This document shows positions 25,387 through 34,090 of a stretch of 51,659 bases of DNA, piece by piece. Source of the stretch: Clostridiaceae bacterium (GTDB lineage Bacteria; Bacillota; Clostridia; Lachnospirales; Lachnospiraceae); assembly GCA_910574345.1 (NCBI GenBank), contig CAJSZV010000032.1, positions 1 through 51,659 of the forward strand, read 5' to 3'. Under the pieces are notes generated by a model. That model was not told the DNA's origin. It worked only from the letters and a program-made list of their open reading frames with translations, and searched no databases. The first letter of the stretch is position 1; each line of letters begins with the position of its first letter. Position numbers and translations under genes: made by a program.

Positions 25387-25788
25387 ATGACAGGAAGAAA
25401 AATCAGACGTGGAGATATCTACTATGCCGACTTAAGGCCGGTAGTGGGCTGCGAGCAGGGCGGCATCCGTCCGGTGGTGATCCTGCAGAATAACACAGGG
25501 AACCGGTTCAGTCCAACCACCATAGCGGCAGCGATTACCAGCCGGGACGGAAAGCATCCGATCCCCACTCATATCCATATAGACAGACAGTTTCATGGTC
25601 TGTACCAGGATTCCATGATTTTACTGGAACAGGTACGGACACTGGATCAGAAACGGCTGCGTGAATACATAGGCTGCCTGGATAAAGCAACCCTGGCGGC
25701 AGTGGACAAGGGACTGATCGTCAGTCTGGGGATGAAAGATATCCAGAAGGAAAAAACAGCTGCAGATACGGCAGCTATGAAAAAATGA
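25387..25788 (+). CDS. PemK/MazF-type mRNA interferase
   Basis: This 133-residue protein starts at ATG 25387 behind GGAAGGAGGG. MazF-fold marks: RRGDIYYADLRPVVGCEQGG near the start, RPVVILQNNTGNRFSPTTIAA, and the MILLEQVRTLDQKRL strand-helix segment. MazF toxins cut mRNA at short sites. No antitoxin gene is adjacent: upstream is non-coding DNA and downstream overlaps a resolvase-like gene (ATGA at 25785). Either the antitoxin is elsewhere, or this is a solitary family member with a regulatory role, as often seen in Tn1549-like elements. Confidence 0.85.
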   Translation: MTGRKIRRGDIYYADLRPVVGCEQGGIRPVVILQNNTGNRFSPTTIAAAITSRDGKHPIPTHIHIDRQFHGLYQDSMILLEQVRTLDQKRLREYIGCLDKATLAAVDKGLIVSLGMKDIQKEKTAADTAAMKK

Positions 25789-26180
25789 GTCAGAACAGGG
25801 CGAAGAAGCAGACAGAGAGGAAGAGAAGTATGGATGACAGAAAGAAAAAAGCATGGATCTATACCCATATTGATGCGCCGGAGGACAGCCATAGTACCTT
25901 AAAGAAGCAATATGAACAGTTGAACACCTATGGAGAACAGCTCCGAATGGAGATTGCAGGCAGTTCCAGCGATATGGGAGAGACGGTAGGGTTAGAGAGA
26001 CCTGGCCTGAACCTGTTCCTGGAGGAAAAGGGCAGTAGGGGAATCGAAGTGCTGCTGGTCCTGGATTCCTCCAGAATCTCCCGTGATAAGGAATTGTTCA
26101 TGGATTTCCTGCTCCGGATGCGTCAGTGTGGGATTGAAGTATGTTCTCCTTTGGAGGGGATAATCTCTGCCGCAGGGTAA
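25785..26180 (+). CDS. Resolvase-like protein lacking the catalytic serine
   Basis: This protein of up to 131 residues resembles the N-terminal catalytic domain of serine recombinases: KKAWIYTHIDAPEDS, then QYEQLNTYGEQ and VLLVLDSSRISRDKELFMDFL. Where active enzymes have Y-x-R-x-S it reads Y-T-H-I-D, so the nucleophile seems lost, and there is no DNA-binding C-terminal domain. It overlaps the MazF-like gene by 4 bp; ATG 25830, with GAGAGGAAGAG upstream, is an alternative start. Probably inactive as a recombinase; a structural or regulatory role is possible. Confidence 0.6.
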   Translation: MSQNRAKKQTERKRSMDDRKKKAWIYTHIDAPEDSHSTLKKQYEQLNTYGEQLRMEIAGSSSDMGETVGLERPGLNLFLEEKGSRGIEVLLVLDSSRISRDKELFMDFLLRMRQCGIEVCSPLEGIISAAG

Positions 26181-26197
26181 GAAAAGGAGGGCATGAA

Positions 26198-26548
26198 ATG
26201 ACAAAAAAGGAACTGGAACAGTGGCAGGCTGTGACAAACAGCAGCCGGTACCGATGGGTGGAGGATCGTATTACCCGGTTGAACGGGCGGGGGACACTGT
26301 ATTATACCGGAGGAGGAGATGGATACTTCATGAGGATAACTCCGGAAGGGAATCTGACTATAGGAATCTACGAAGGGGCATTCCCCCATATCGGGGAAGC
26401 CTGCTTTCAGGTAAAGGCGGAGAGAAAATGCAGCAATTATGACGAAGCTTTCCAGAAAACCTGTGAACTGGGGGGGATTAAGTTCCTGATGGACCTGTTT
26501 TCCAGCAACCAGGTTCCCCAGGAACCGATTCAGGGAATGTATTTATGA
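26198..26548 (+). CDS. Hypothetical protein in recombination-module operon
   Basis: This 116-residue protein starts at ATG 26198 behind AAAAGGAGGG. A beta-rich middle GTLYYTGGGDGYFMRITPEGNL and a helical end with FQKTCELGGIKFLMDLF are visible. No known domain is recognised. It is 17 bp after the resolvase-like gene and 9 bp before the next gene, so it belongs to the same transcription unit. Confidence 0.6.
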   Translation: MTKKELEQWQAVTNSSRYRWVEDRITRLNGRGTLYYTGGGDGYFMRITPEGNLTIGIYEGAFPHIGEACFQVKAERKCSNYDEAFQKTCELGGIKFLMDLFSSNQVPQEPIQGMYL

Positions 26549-26557
26549 GGTGCATAG

Positions 26558-26953
26558 ATGGATTATATCGTAAAAACAGGGATTTTGATTTATACAAATT
26601 TCAATACCAGAGAATTCAACGACCTGATGTATGAAAGTGCAAAGCCCCACATTGTAGAGGACATTAAATCGGTGATAGAAAAGGATTCGACCCTGCCCCA
26701 ATATATTGACGGAGATCTGACCTTCCGTTTTCTGTCTGATTACAGAATCCTGCTGAAATATCAGTTTGTATGCAATGATGAGAATGAGGCAGAAGCAGAA
26801 AAATTTTCAAAGTCCTGTGTAGAGGATATCCGGAGAGAACTGGATGAGAAAGGATATCATATCGGGAGGATCAACTGTATGGTGGAAGAAATGGATATGA
26901 AGTGGCTGGATGAACTGGAGGATATGGTATTTCCAAAGGATCCCAGCCTTTGA
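26558..26953 (+). CDS. Hypothetical protein
   Basis: This 131-residue, strongly acidic protein has the start MDYIVKTGILIYTNFNTREFND, a beta-strand pair around LTFRFLSDYRILLKYQF and a helical acidic C-terminus. No catalytic motif or family is recognised. GAGGTGC precedes the start and the gene is 9 bp after its neighbour. It is a conserved-looking member of the integrative-element operon; the acidic, DNA-mimic-like composition would suit an antirestriction or anti-defence role, but that is only a guess. Confidence 0.55.
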   Translation: MDYIVKTGILIYTNFNTREFNDLMYESAKPHIVEDIKSVIEKDSTLPQYIDGDLTFRFLSDYRILLKYQFVCNDENEAEAEKFSKSCVEDIRRELDEKGYHIGRINCMVEEMDMKWLDELEDMVFPKDPSL

Positions 26954-27101
26954 CATCCAATAAGAATCCTTGTTACAACAGAGAAAAGATACTCTTTTAT
27001 GGAGATTTTATATCAATTACCGGTCTTGAATTCCACTGACTGAAGGCCGGAAACTTCACAAAAAACGGGAAAAGCAGGACATACAGATGGGAGGAATGCA
27101 G

Positions 27102-28292
27102 ATGTGGGTGACGATTTTGGCAACAGAGTATGAGAAATATACGGAATACCATGGCGCGACCCTTTGGCTGCCGACGACCATGGCAGCGATCCAGGATGCC
27201 ATGGAACAGGTAAGAGTGCCGGAAAATGGATCCTACCGCCTGACCAGGCTTGACGGATGGCCAAAATTTCTGGCGGAACGCTTATCACGGATGGAAGCAG
27301 ATATCCAGGAAGTGAATGTTCTGGCAGCTCAGATTGAACAGATAGGCAGGGAGAACATTTCCTGGTACGAGGGAGTGATCGGCTGTGTGGAGTCTGAGCG
27401 CGGGGACAGGGAATGTTCGGTAAAGGATCTGATCAATGCTGCCGGCAACCTAGATAATTTTTGTTTTTTGCCATGGATTGTGAATGACGCGGATTTGGGA
27501 GAGAACGCAGTGAATGGAGGCTTTGTAGGGATGTTGCAGGGATTACCAGATGAGGTTCTGGCGTTTTTGGATAAGGAAAAGGTGGGGGCTTATCTGCGGA
27601 AAACAGAAAATGGCGTCTTTACGAAAGAAGGTTACTGTTACCGAGTGAAAGAGGGGTGGCAGGAAATCTATAATGGCCAGAACCTGCCAGAGCAGGAAAC
27701 AGAGTCGGATGCAATTATATCCGTCAGGCTTGAGAACCGGAAGCATCCGGAATATGGAAAGGTCTGGCTCTCTCTTCCCTGCAGCACAGAAAAGATGGCT
27801 TTGGCATGTGATTTGCTCCATGCAGAAAGTCTGGACCAGTGCAGGCTCCGGGAGATCCGCAGCGCAGTCCCCATCCTGGAAAAGAAGATTCAGTTTTATG
27901 ATGATGTAGAGGTGTTAAATGAACTGGCAGAAAGGCTACAGCAGATGCCCCATAAAGAGCTGATAAAGTATAAGGCCGTACTGCAGCTTGGATGCTGGAA
28001 AAATATAGAGGAGGCGCTGCTGCTGACCGAGCGGCTGGACTCTTATGTGTTTGATCCCAGCCAGATCAGCTATGAACACTATGGCAGGAAATGCCTGGAG
28101 GATCTGGGGGTGGACTGCTCAGACCCGGCTTTCCGGAATTTTGATTTTGCGGAATACGGCATGAACCGGTTTGACGCTGCGGGGATGAGGAAAACGAACT
28201 ATGGATGGATATCCTTAGCGCAGAAACCGGAACTTCTGGAGGCTCCAGGGGACAGCCAGCAGATGAGAGGGAATGACTTTCAGATGATGTGA
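27102..28292 (+). CDS. ArdA-like antirestriction protein
   Basis: This protein of about 396 residues has pI clearly acidic. ATG 27102 is chosen because GGGAGGA ends six bases upstream; ATGs at 27087 and 27096 overlap that site. The segment NLDNFCFLPWIVNDADLGEN and the C-terminal FDFAEYGMNRFDAAGMRKTNYGWI resemble ArdA-family proteins of Firmicute conjugative elements. ArdA mimics DNA and blocks type I restriction enzymes when an element enters a new cell. The protein is longer than Tn916 ArdA (about 166 residues), so it may carry two related units or extra domains. Assignment by eye only. Confidence 0.55.
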   Translation: MWVTILATEYEKYTEYHGATLWLPTTMAAIQDAMEQVRVPENGSYRLTRLDGWPKFLAERLSRMEADIQEVNVLAAQIEQIGRENISWYEGVIGCVESERGDRECSVKDLINAAGNLDNFCFLPWIVNDADLGENAVNGGFVGMLQGLPDEVLAFLDKEKVGAYLRKTENGVFTKEGYCYRVKEGWQEIYNGQNLPEQETESDAIISVRLENRKHPEYGKVWLSLPCSTEKMALACDLLHAESLDQCRLREIRSAVPILEKKIQFYDDVEVLNELAERLQQMPHKELIKYKAVLQLGCWKNIEEALLLTERLDSYVFDPSQISYEHYGRKCLEDLGVDCSDPAFRNFDFAEYGMNRFDAAGMRKTNYGWISLAQKPELLEAPGDSQQMRGNDFQMM

Positions 28293-28422
28293 AAAACTGC
28301 TTCCTAAAGGCAGGATGGATCAGGAAGAAATCAGTATATATCCCAGGGAATGATTGGTATGAAGTATTAATTTTAAAAGTAGTTAAAAAGAAACTTAATG
28401 TAAGACAGATAAGGAGAAGGAT

Positions 28423-28689
28423 ATGGAGAAAATAGAGGTAGATAAGGCATTATTGAGTGTAAAAGAGGTATGTGCATATTTAGGGATAGGAGAGACCAAG
28501 GCAAGAGAACTTTTGACAAAAACAAACAATAATTTTACAGTACGAATCGGGAATCGTGTATATGCCAATAAAATTCAGTTGGATAAGTGGATCGCTCATA
28601 ACAGCGGCAATAAGGTGGAGAAAAAGCGGACAATTCATAGAAGAATAAAAAGGGAAGAATCCAGCATGGGAATGCAGATGACGATGTAA
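28423..28689 (+). CDS. xis: Excisionase (Xis)
   Basis: This 88-residue protein starts behind AAGGAGAAGG. It has a MerR/excisionase-like winged HTH: LLSVKEVCAYLGIGETKARELL, then FTVRIGNRVYANKIQLDKWI, residues 10-65, with a basic tail. Located 33 bp before the integrase, as in Tn916-type modules. Xis bends the element ends and favours excision over integration. Confidence 0.88.
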   Translation: MEKIEVDKALLSVKEVCAYLGIGETKARELLTKTNNNFTVRIGNRVYANKIQLDKWIAHNSGNKVEKKRTIHRRIKREESSMGMQMTM

Positions 28690-28722
28690 AGTCAACTGCG
28701 TTTATATGGAGCGGGTGCAAAA

Positions 28723-29988
28723 ATGGGAAAAGATTTAAAGGGAAGAGAACTGGGAAAGGGTCTGTATCAGCGAAAGGATGGAAGATATGAGGCCAGAACA
28801 AAGATAAATGGAAGTGATGTCAGCATCTATGGATTCAATCTGCGGGAACTGAAAAAAGAATTTCAGGAATTAAAGGAAGAGGCACAGAACAGCATTGATT
28901 TTAGAAGGAAACATATAACACTGAATGAATGGTTTGAAGAATGGTTTCAGACATATAAGCTTCCGGTAGTTAAAGAAACCAGTGTTTATCCCATGAAAAA
29001 CAAATTTTACGGTTCATTCGGCAAATATCTGGGAGAAAGAAAGCTGTGTGATATCACCAATATTGACATTCAGAGTGTCATTAACCAAATGAGCAGCGAT
29101 GGACGGGCGGTTTCGTCCATGCGGGAGGCGCTTGGAAGAATGCGGGAATGTATGGAATCTGCCAGGAATAACCAGATCCTTTCGATCAATCCCTGCTTTG
29201 AGATCAGTGTTCCTTGGGAAAACAGGCAGGTGACACGCCGCTTTCTGTCCAGGGAGGAACAGAATACATTTTTAAAGACGGTAGAGCATAGCTGGTATAA
29301 GGAAATGTTTTATTTGATGTTTCTGACAGGGATGAGGATCGGAGAGGTAGGAGGCCTGATGTGGAAAGATGTAGATTTTAATGAAAAATGCCTCCGTATC
29401 AATCGATCCCTTTCCTGCCAGTACGAATATGGAAAAAAGATGCTGCGCCTCCTGTCTCCCAAGACCCATAATTCCTACAGGAAGATTCCGTTTTTCGGGG
29501 AGGCGGAGGAAATGCTCCTGCAGCAGAAAGCAAAGACTGACTGCCTGAAAAAAGCGCTGGGAAACCGTTTTAGGGCAACCGGTGAATATGCGGATCTGGT
29601 ATTTGTCACCACCATGGGAAGCCCGGTGCTCCGCTATCATGCGGAAAAGGAAATCAAAAAAGTGGTGAAGGAGATCAATGAGCAGGAGGCGTTTGAGTCG
29701 GTACAGGAGCAGAGGGAGCCTCATTATTTTGAAGATATGTATCCACATGCGATCCGGCATACTTTTTGCAGCCGCTGCTTTGAAGCAGGGATGCAGCCCA
29801 AAGTGGTGCAGAGTATTATGGGGCACCAGCATTACAGCACAACCATTGATATCTATACCCATGTGTCGGAGAGCAAATATCAGGAAGAAGTTGGGAAATT
29901 TGGGAGGGCGATGGAACTGGAAGAAAGCAGCAGTGGAGAAGAACCAGAGGAGACCACAGATCCTGGAATGATGCAGACATTCGGTTAA
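28723..29988 (+). CDS. int: Tyrosine-type site-specific integrase
   Basis: This 421-residue protein has an N-terminal arm-binding domain (RYEARTKINGSDVSIYGF), a core-binding domain and a catalytic domain with the full set R205 (TGMRIGE), H342/R345 (HAIRH), H368 (GHQHYST) and Y378 (IDIYTHVS). It is therefore complete and of the Tn916 Int class. With Xis it cuts and joins the element ends. No ribosome site better than GGAG at ten bases is seen. A damaged copy of the last third of a closely related integrase lies at 31466-31700. Confidence 0.93.
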   Translation: MGKDLKGRELGKGLYQRKDGRYEARTKINGSDVSIYGFNLRELKKEFQELKEEAQNSIDFRRKHITLNEWFEEWFQTYKLPVVKETSVYPMKNKFYGSFGKYLGERKLCDITNIDIQSVINQMSSDGRAVSSMREALGRMRECMESARNNQILSINPCFEISVPWENRQVTRRFLSREEQNTFLKTVEHSWYKEMFYLMFLTGMRIGEVGGLMWKDVDFNEKCLRINRSLSCQYEYGKKMLRLLSPKTHNSYRKIPFFGEAEEMLLQQKAKTDCLKKALGNRFRATGEYADLVFVTTMGSPVLRYHAEKEIKKVVKEINEQEAFESVQEQREPHYFEDMYPHAIRHTFCSRCFEAGMQPKVVQSIMGHQHYSTTIDIYTHVSESKYQEEVGKFGRAMELEESSSGEEPEETTDPGMMQTFG

Positions 29989-30220
29989 GGGGGATGTATT
30001 GATTTTCGGGGGCTGACTGCATATAATTTAAGGAAATAATAATCTGTAATAAGCTATGGTTGATGTAACGGCAAAAGAAGAAGGGCGGAAGCGTAAATGC
30101 TGACAGGTGGACTATACGGGAAACCGTCTCCCTTTTTCTTTTATGAACTGTTTTATTGAAAAATATAGCTTATCAGAGATACATATGTTAAAATAGGGAT
30201 AGCAGAAAGGAGCCTGTTTT

Positions 30221-31219
30221 ATGGAGATTGAGAATATACTGGCAAAAAATATTACAGCGGCAGGTGAAAAGGCCGCTTATGATGCAGCATGTAAACGGCT
30301 CCTGGCCAATAAGGTCATTCTGGCGTGGATCATGAAAAGCTGTATGGAAGAGTATAAGGCCCATAGTATCAAGGAGATAGCGGAAAGATATATAGAGGGA
30401 ATCCCTCAGATTGCAGAGGCAGCTGTCAATCCGGATGAAGATGGATATGAGGGCAGTGAACAGATCCGGGGAGCGAAGAACGAGGACAGTACGATACAGG
30501 AAGGAACGATCACTTATGATATCCGTTTTCTGGCAACCGTTCCGGGAACCGGAGAGACGATCCGCCTGATCATCAACGTAGAAGCGCAAAATGATTTTTA
30601 TCCAGGATATCCGATCATTAAGAGAGCGTTGTATTATTGCAGCCGGATGATCTCTTCCCAGTACGGTTCGGAATTTACGGAAACCCATTATGAGAAGATA
30701 AGGAAGGTATATTCCATATGGATATGTCCCAATCCGCCAAAGAAGAGAGAGAATACGATCACCAGATACTGTGTTCAGGAAGAAAATCTGGTAGGCCAGG
30801 TGTTAGAACAGAAAGAAAATTATGATCTGTTAACTGTGGTCATGATCTGCCTGGGTCATGCAGGAGATAATAATTATACAGGGATATTAAAACTGCTGGA
30901 TGTGCTTTTGTCTTCAGAAAAAGAGGCGGAAGAGAAGAAGAAAATCCTGCAGGAAGATTTTGATATTGCGATGACAAAGACATTAGAGAGTGAGGTGTCG
31001 GCTATGTGTAACCTGAGTAAAGGGGTAGAGGAAAGAGGAATTGCAATTGGCTTGGAGCGTGGTATGGAACGTGGTATGGAACGTGGTTTGGAGGCAGCAA
31101 CATTAAATGCGATCCGGAATTTGATGGAGACTTTGAAGCTGACAGCAGAGCAGGCGATGGAGGCGTTGAAGGTACCGGAAGAGGAAAAGGTTAAGTATAC
31201 AGGGATGTTGAAGAGCTAA
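30221..31219 (+). CDS. Rpn/PD-(D/E)XK nuclease family protein
   Basis: This 332-residue protein starts behind AGAAAGGAG. The PD-(D/E)XK core is visible: YDIRFLATVPG (Asp near residue 101) and LIINVEAQNDFYPG (E-x-Q near residue 121), followed by YYCSRMISSQYGSEF. The C-terminal tail with ERGIAIGLERGMERGMERGLE and a helical end is typical of Rpn-family proteins, recombination-promoting DNA nucleases often labelled transposases. The ERG-type repeats vary in number in this family. A shortened second copy of the tail follows at once (31220-31435). Confidence 0.82.
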   Translation: MEIENILAKNITAAGEKAAYDAACKRLLANKVILAWIMKSCMEEYKAHSIKEIAERYIEGIPQIAEAAVNPDEDGYEGSEQIRGAKNEDSTIQEGTITYDIRFLATVPGTGETIRLIINVEAQNDFYPGYPIIKRALYYCSRMISSQYGSEFTETHYEKIRKVYSIWICPNPPKKRENTITRYCVQEENLVGQVLEQKENYDLLTVVMICLGHAGDNNYTGILKLLDVLLSSEKEAEEKKKILQEDFDIAMTKTLESEVSAMCNLSKGVEERGIAIGLERGMERGMERGLEAATLNAIRNLMETLKLTAEQAMEALKVPEEEKVKYTGMLKS

Positions 31220-31435
31220 TTGGAAAGCGAGAAAGCAGTAGTTATGTGTAATCTGAGTAAAGGGGTAGAGGAGAGAGGAATTGCGATTGGCCTAGAGCGA
31301 GGTATAGAAACAACAACATTAAATGCGATCCGGAATTTGATGGAGACTTTGAAGCTGACGGCAGAGCAGGCAATGGAGGCATTGAAGGTACCAAAAGAGG
31401 AAAAGGTTAAGTATGCAGGGATGTTGAAAGGATAG
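31220..31435 (+). pseudogene. Duplicated tail of an Rpn-family gene
   Basis: This stretch repeats 30988-31219 with changes: MCNLSKGVEERGIAIGLERG and the ending LMETLKLTAEQAMEALKVP are almost identical, but two MERG units are missing. It begins directly at the stop of the intact gene, has only a TTG start without ribosome site, and lacks the nuclease core. It is a leftover of a sibling gene, produced by unequal recombination or repeat-region shuffling. Confidence 0.85.
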
Positions 31436-31465
31436 ATTTTGCGGAATGCTATCTGTACTTGTGAC

Positions 31466-31700
31466 TCATGTATCCACATACGATCCGGCATACTTTTTGC
31501 AGCCACTGCTTTGAGGCAGGGATGCAGCCCCCAAAGTGGTGCAGAGCATTATGGGGCACCAGCATTACAGCACAACCATTGATATCTATACCCATGTGTC
31601 GGAGAGCAAATATCAGGAAGAAGCTGGGAAAATTGGGAGGGCGATGGAACCGGAAGAAATGGGGAATGAAAATAATAAGAAAACGGATTTGGATAACTGA
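31466..31700 (+). pseudogene. 3' fragment of a second integrase gene
   Basis: The DNA is a close match to 29739-29930 of the intact integrase (catalytic HxxR to Tyr segment), with about 90% or more identity by eye. Two extra C bases at about 31529 break the frame, and the end differs (MEPEEMGNENN, stop at 31698). It therefore comes from a related but distinct element, not from a simple copy of this int. It marks an old integration or recombination boundary: DNA to the right is much more AT-rich. Confidence 0.88.
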
Positions 31701-31907
31701 CACTGACAGGAAAAATTAAAGTTGGAAGAACACCATCATTTGCTAAAATTGGAAGCCGAAAAATTCGGTTTTGAAAAAAATGATTAGAGGGTATAATATA
31801 AAAACTCATTTAATTGGAATATAAGAAGATGCTACTGCTAATATATTATATCAATAAAAGATATTTTTATATAGGGAAATATAAGTGGTAAAAGGAGGAA
31901 AGTTTAT

Positions 31908-32987
31908 ATGGATATTAGCGATGAAATTCAAAAGTATCGTCAAGAGATAAAATCTGAAAGAATGGATATGTCTTTTGGAGAAATAATCAATATGTATAAA
32001 GATAAGGAAATAATAATATCTCCAGAATATCAAAGGGCATTCAGGTGGGATGAGCAGAGGCAGTCTGATTTTATTGAATCAATATTATTGGGAATTCCTT
32101 TTCCCTCAATATTTGTGGCAACTAATCCAGATGGTAAATGGGAATTAATTGACGGTCTTCAAAGAGTTTCCACAGTTTTGGCATTTTTTAATGAACTTAA
32201 AGATGAAAATGGAGATCCATATCCTAAAAATGGGCTAGAATTAGTTGAGGGGAGTTTAATAAAGGGGCTAAAAGGCATTACTATAGATACTCTGCCATTA
32301 GAGTATAAACTTCAAATAAAACGTACACCATGTAGAGTGGAAATAATCCTTAAAGAAAGTGAATTCAAAATGCGGTATGAACTTTTTAAGAGATTAAATA
32401 CAGGTGGAGAAGGTTTGTCAAGACAAGAAATACGAAATTGTATTTTTAGAGGTTTGGATAGTAGATATAGTAATTTTGTGGCAGAGTTATCTAATAATGA
32501 GATTTTTAGAGAAATAGTAAATATTAGTACATTAAATGAAGAGATGATGTATTATGAAGAATTAGTGTTGAGATACTTGACTTTGAAGAACCAAGGAACT
32601 AGATATGTTCAAGCTAATATACAGGATTATATGGACGATTATTTAGAAAGCCAGTGTAGGGAGTTTAATGAAAGTATAGTTAATAGTGATAGACAACTGT
32701 TTGAAAATATTATGAATGTTCTTAATGGGTTAAAAGAGAAATATATTTTTAAGCTTGGAAGAAGATATTTTACGACAAGTATGTATGATGCAATAATGTT
32801 AAGCTTATCAGAAGAAAGCGCAAATCTATCACAAATAAATATCGATGAATTAGGAAAAAGAATTGCGGAGTTAAAGGAAAGAAAAGAATTTACAAGATAT
32901 GTTGGTTCAGCTAGCAGTAATCCTACGAGCATAACAAACAAAGTTATAATTGCAAAACAGATTTTGTTAGGAATATTGGAGGCATAA
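31908..32987 (+). CDS. DUF262 (ParB-like/GmrSD N-terminal) protein
   Basis: This 359-residue protein starts behind AAAGGAGG. The DUF262 signature is clear: YQRAFRWDEQRQSDFIESILLG, then WELIDGLQRVSTVLAFF (IDGLQR near residue 80) and FKRLNTGGEGLSRQEIRNC. The fold is related to the ParB nuclease and to the GmrS half of the GmrSD type IV restriction enzyme. It lacks the DUF1524 HNH half. The HEPN gene starts 2 bp after its stop, so the two form a two-gene unit, likely antiphage. AT content and poor match to the flanking genes suggest acquired cargo. Confidence 0.85.
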   Translation: MDISDEIQKYRQEIKSERMDMSFGEIINMYKDKEIIISPEYQRAFRWDEQRQSDFIESILLGIPFPSIFVATNPDGKWELIDGLQRVSTVLAFFNELKDENGDPYPKNGLELVEGSLIKGLKGITIDTLPLEYKLQIKRTPCRVEIILKESEFKMRYELFKRLNTGGEGLSRQEIRNCIFRGLDSRYSNFVAELSNNEIFREIVNISTLNEEMMYYEELVLRYLTLKNQGTRYVQANIQDYMDDYLESQCREFNESIVNSDRQLFENIMNVLNGLKEKYIFKLGRRYFTTSMYDAIMLSLSEESANLSQINIDELGKRIAELKERKEFTRYVGSASSNPTSITNKVIIAKQILLGILEA

Positions 32988-32989
32988 AA

Positions 32990-33619
32990 ATGCATCCACT
33001 TACTAATGAAATAATAGCTAGTAGAGAATGGCGTATGAGAGAACTGGAAGATTTGAAAAAAGTTGGAATTTTAGCGTTGAATACTTATCCCCAAAAAGTT
33101 AAAAATCAATATTATAGAATGTGTATTCCATACATATATGCTCATTGGGAAGGTTTTATTGTTGAAAGTTTTAAGCAACTTATTTCGTTTTTAAATAATT
33201 TGCATTTGGATAAAAAACTAGTTCGTAATGAATTGTATGCATTTTCTTTACAAGACATATTAAAGCCCCTTGCAGGTAAGCAAAGTTTTGAGCAAACCTG
33301 CCAGTTCGCTCAAAAGTTTACAGAAAACTATGATAGAGCATTATATATAGATCCAGCATTGCTTACTGCTAAATCTAATTTGAATTATAAACAATTGGTT
33401 GTAATTTTGGGGAAATTTGGAATGGAGAATTGTTTGACAAAGTATCAAGGAGAAATCAATCAATTGGTTAATCAAAGAAATAGAATAGCACATGGTGAAA
33501 ATGGGATAACTGTGGAGTATGTGAATATTTCGGATAAGATTAGCATGTTACAAGAAATTTTTGACCTTATGATTTTGAAATTTGAAGAGTATTTATCTGA
33601 AAGGATGTATTTGAAATAA
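32990..33619 (+). CDS. HEPN-like nuclease (MAE_28990/MAE_18760 type)
   Basis: This 209-residue helical protein has the HEPN RNase motif R-x4-6-H in LVNQRNRIAHGEN (near residue 160). The N-terminal part (YYRMCIPYIYAHWEGFIVESF) matches the MAE_28990 group of HEPN-like proteins, which usually sit beside DUF262 genes. It shares the upstream ribosome site GGAGG inside the end of the DUF262 gene. HEPN proteins cut RNA on activation; here DUF262 may sense or control it. Function in defence is inferred from gene pairing. Confidence 0.8.
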   Translation: MHPLTNEIIASREWRMRELEDLKKVGILALNTYPQKVKNQYYRMCIPYIYAHWEGFIVESFKQLISFLNNLHLDKKLVRNELYAFSLQDILKPLAGKQSFEQTCQFAQKFTENYDRALYIDPALLTAKSNLNYKQLVVILGKFGMENCLTKYQGEINQLVNQRNRIAHGENGITVEYVNISDKISMLQEIFDLMILKFEEYLSERMYLK

Positions 33620-33657
33620 ATGCCATTTACTAGTTTGTAAAACAGAGTGAAAATATA

Positions 33658-33685
33658 TTGACACAGAGAAGCAATAAATTAGAAT
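33658..33685 (+). promoter_or_regulatory. Promoter of the MNT-HEPN pair
   Basis: TTGACA, 16 bp, TAGAAT; lies 64 bp before the start codon at 33749. Confidence 0.6.
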
Positions 33686-33748
33686 ATAGGACATACTGAT
33701 AGTATATATGATTAAAGCAACTGATTGCAATCGGCAGGAGGTATGGCT

Positions 33749-34090
33749 ATGCCACAGTCAATGAAAAGAGTGATAGAACAGTATATTGCAGAAATCAAAA
33801 AGATATATGGTACGCATTTACGCAAGATAATTTTGTATGGCTCTTATGCCAGAGGCGATTTCAAAGCAGACTCAGACATAGATATTATGATATTGCTTGA
33901 TATGTCTGATATGGACTTAAAGGTGTACAGCCAGCAGCTTTCCTATATGACCTTTGATTTTAATCTGGATAATGACTTGGATATAAAGCCTATTGCCAAG
34001 AGTGAGGATCATTTTAGAAAATGGATAGTTAATTATCCGTTTTATGCAAATATTAATAAAGAAGGGGTGGTTTTATATGGAGCGGCCTAA
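33749..34090 (+). CDS. mntA: MNT-type nucleotidyltransferase antitoxin
   Basis: In this 113-residue protein, ATG 33749 gives seven bases from AGGAGG; ATG 33743 is too close. The minimal nucleotidyltransferase motif is intact: GSYARGDFKADSDIDIMI (GS-x-DxD) followed later by DLDIKPIA. MntA antitoxins add AMP units to the partner HEPN toxin and silence it. The HEPN gene overlaps its end by 14 bp, a typical pairing. Confidence 0.88.
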   Translation: MPQSMKRVIEQYIAEIKKIYGTHLRKIILYGSYARGDFKADSDIDIMILLDMSDMDLKVYSQQLSYMTFDFNLDNDLDIKPIAKSEDHFRKWIVNYPFYANINKEGVVLYGAA

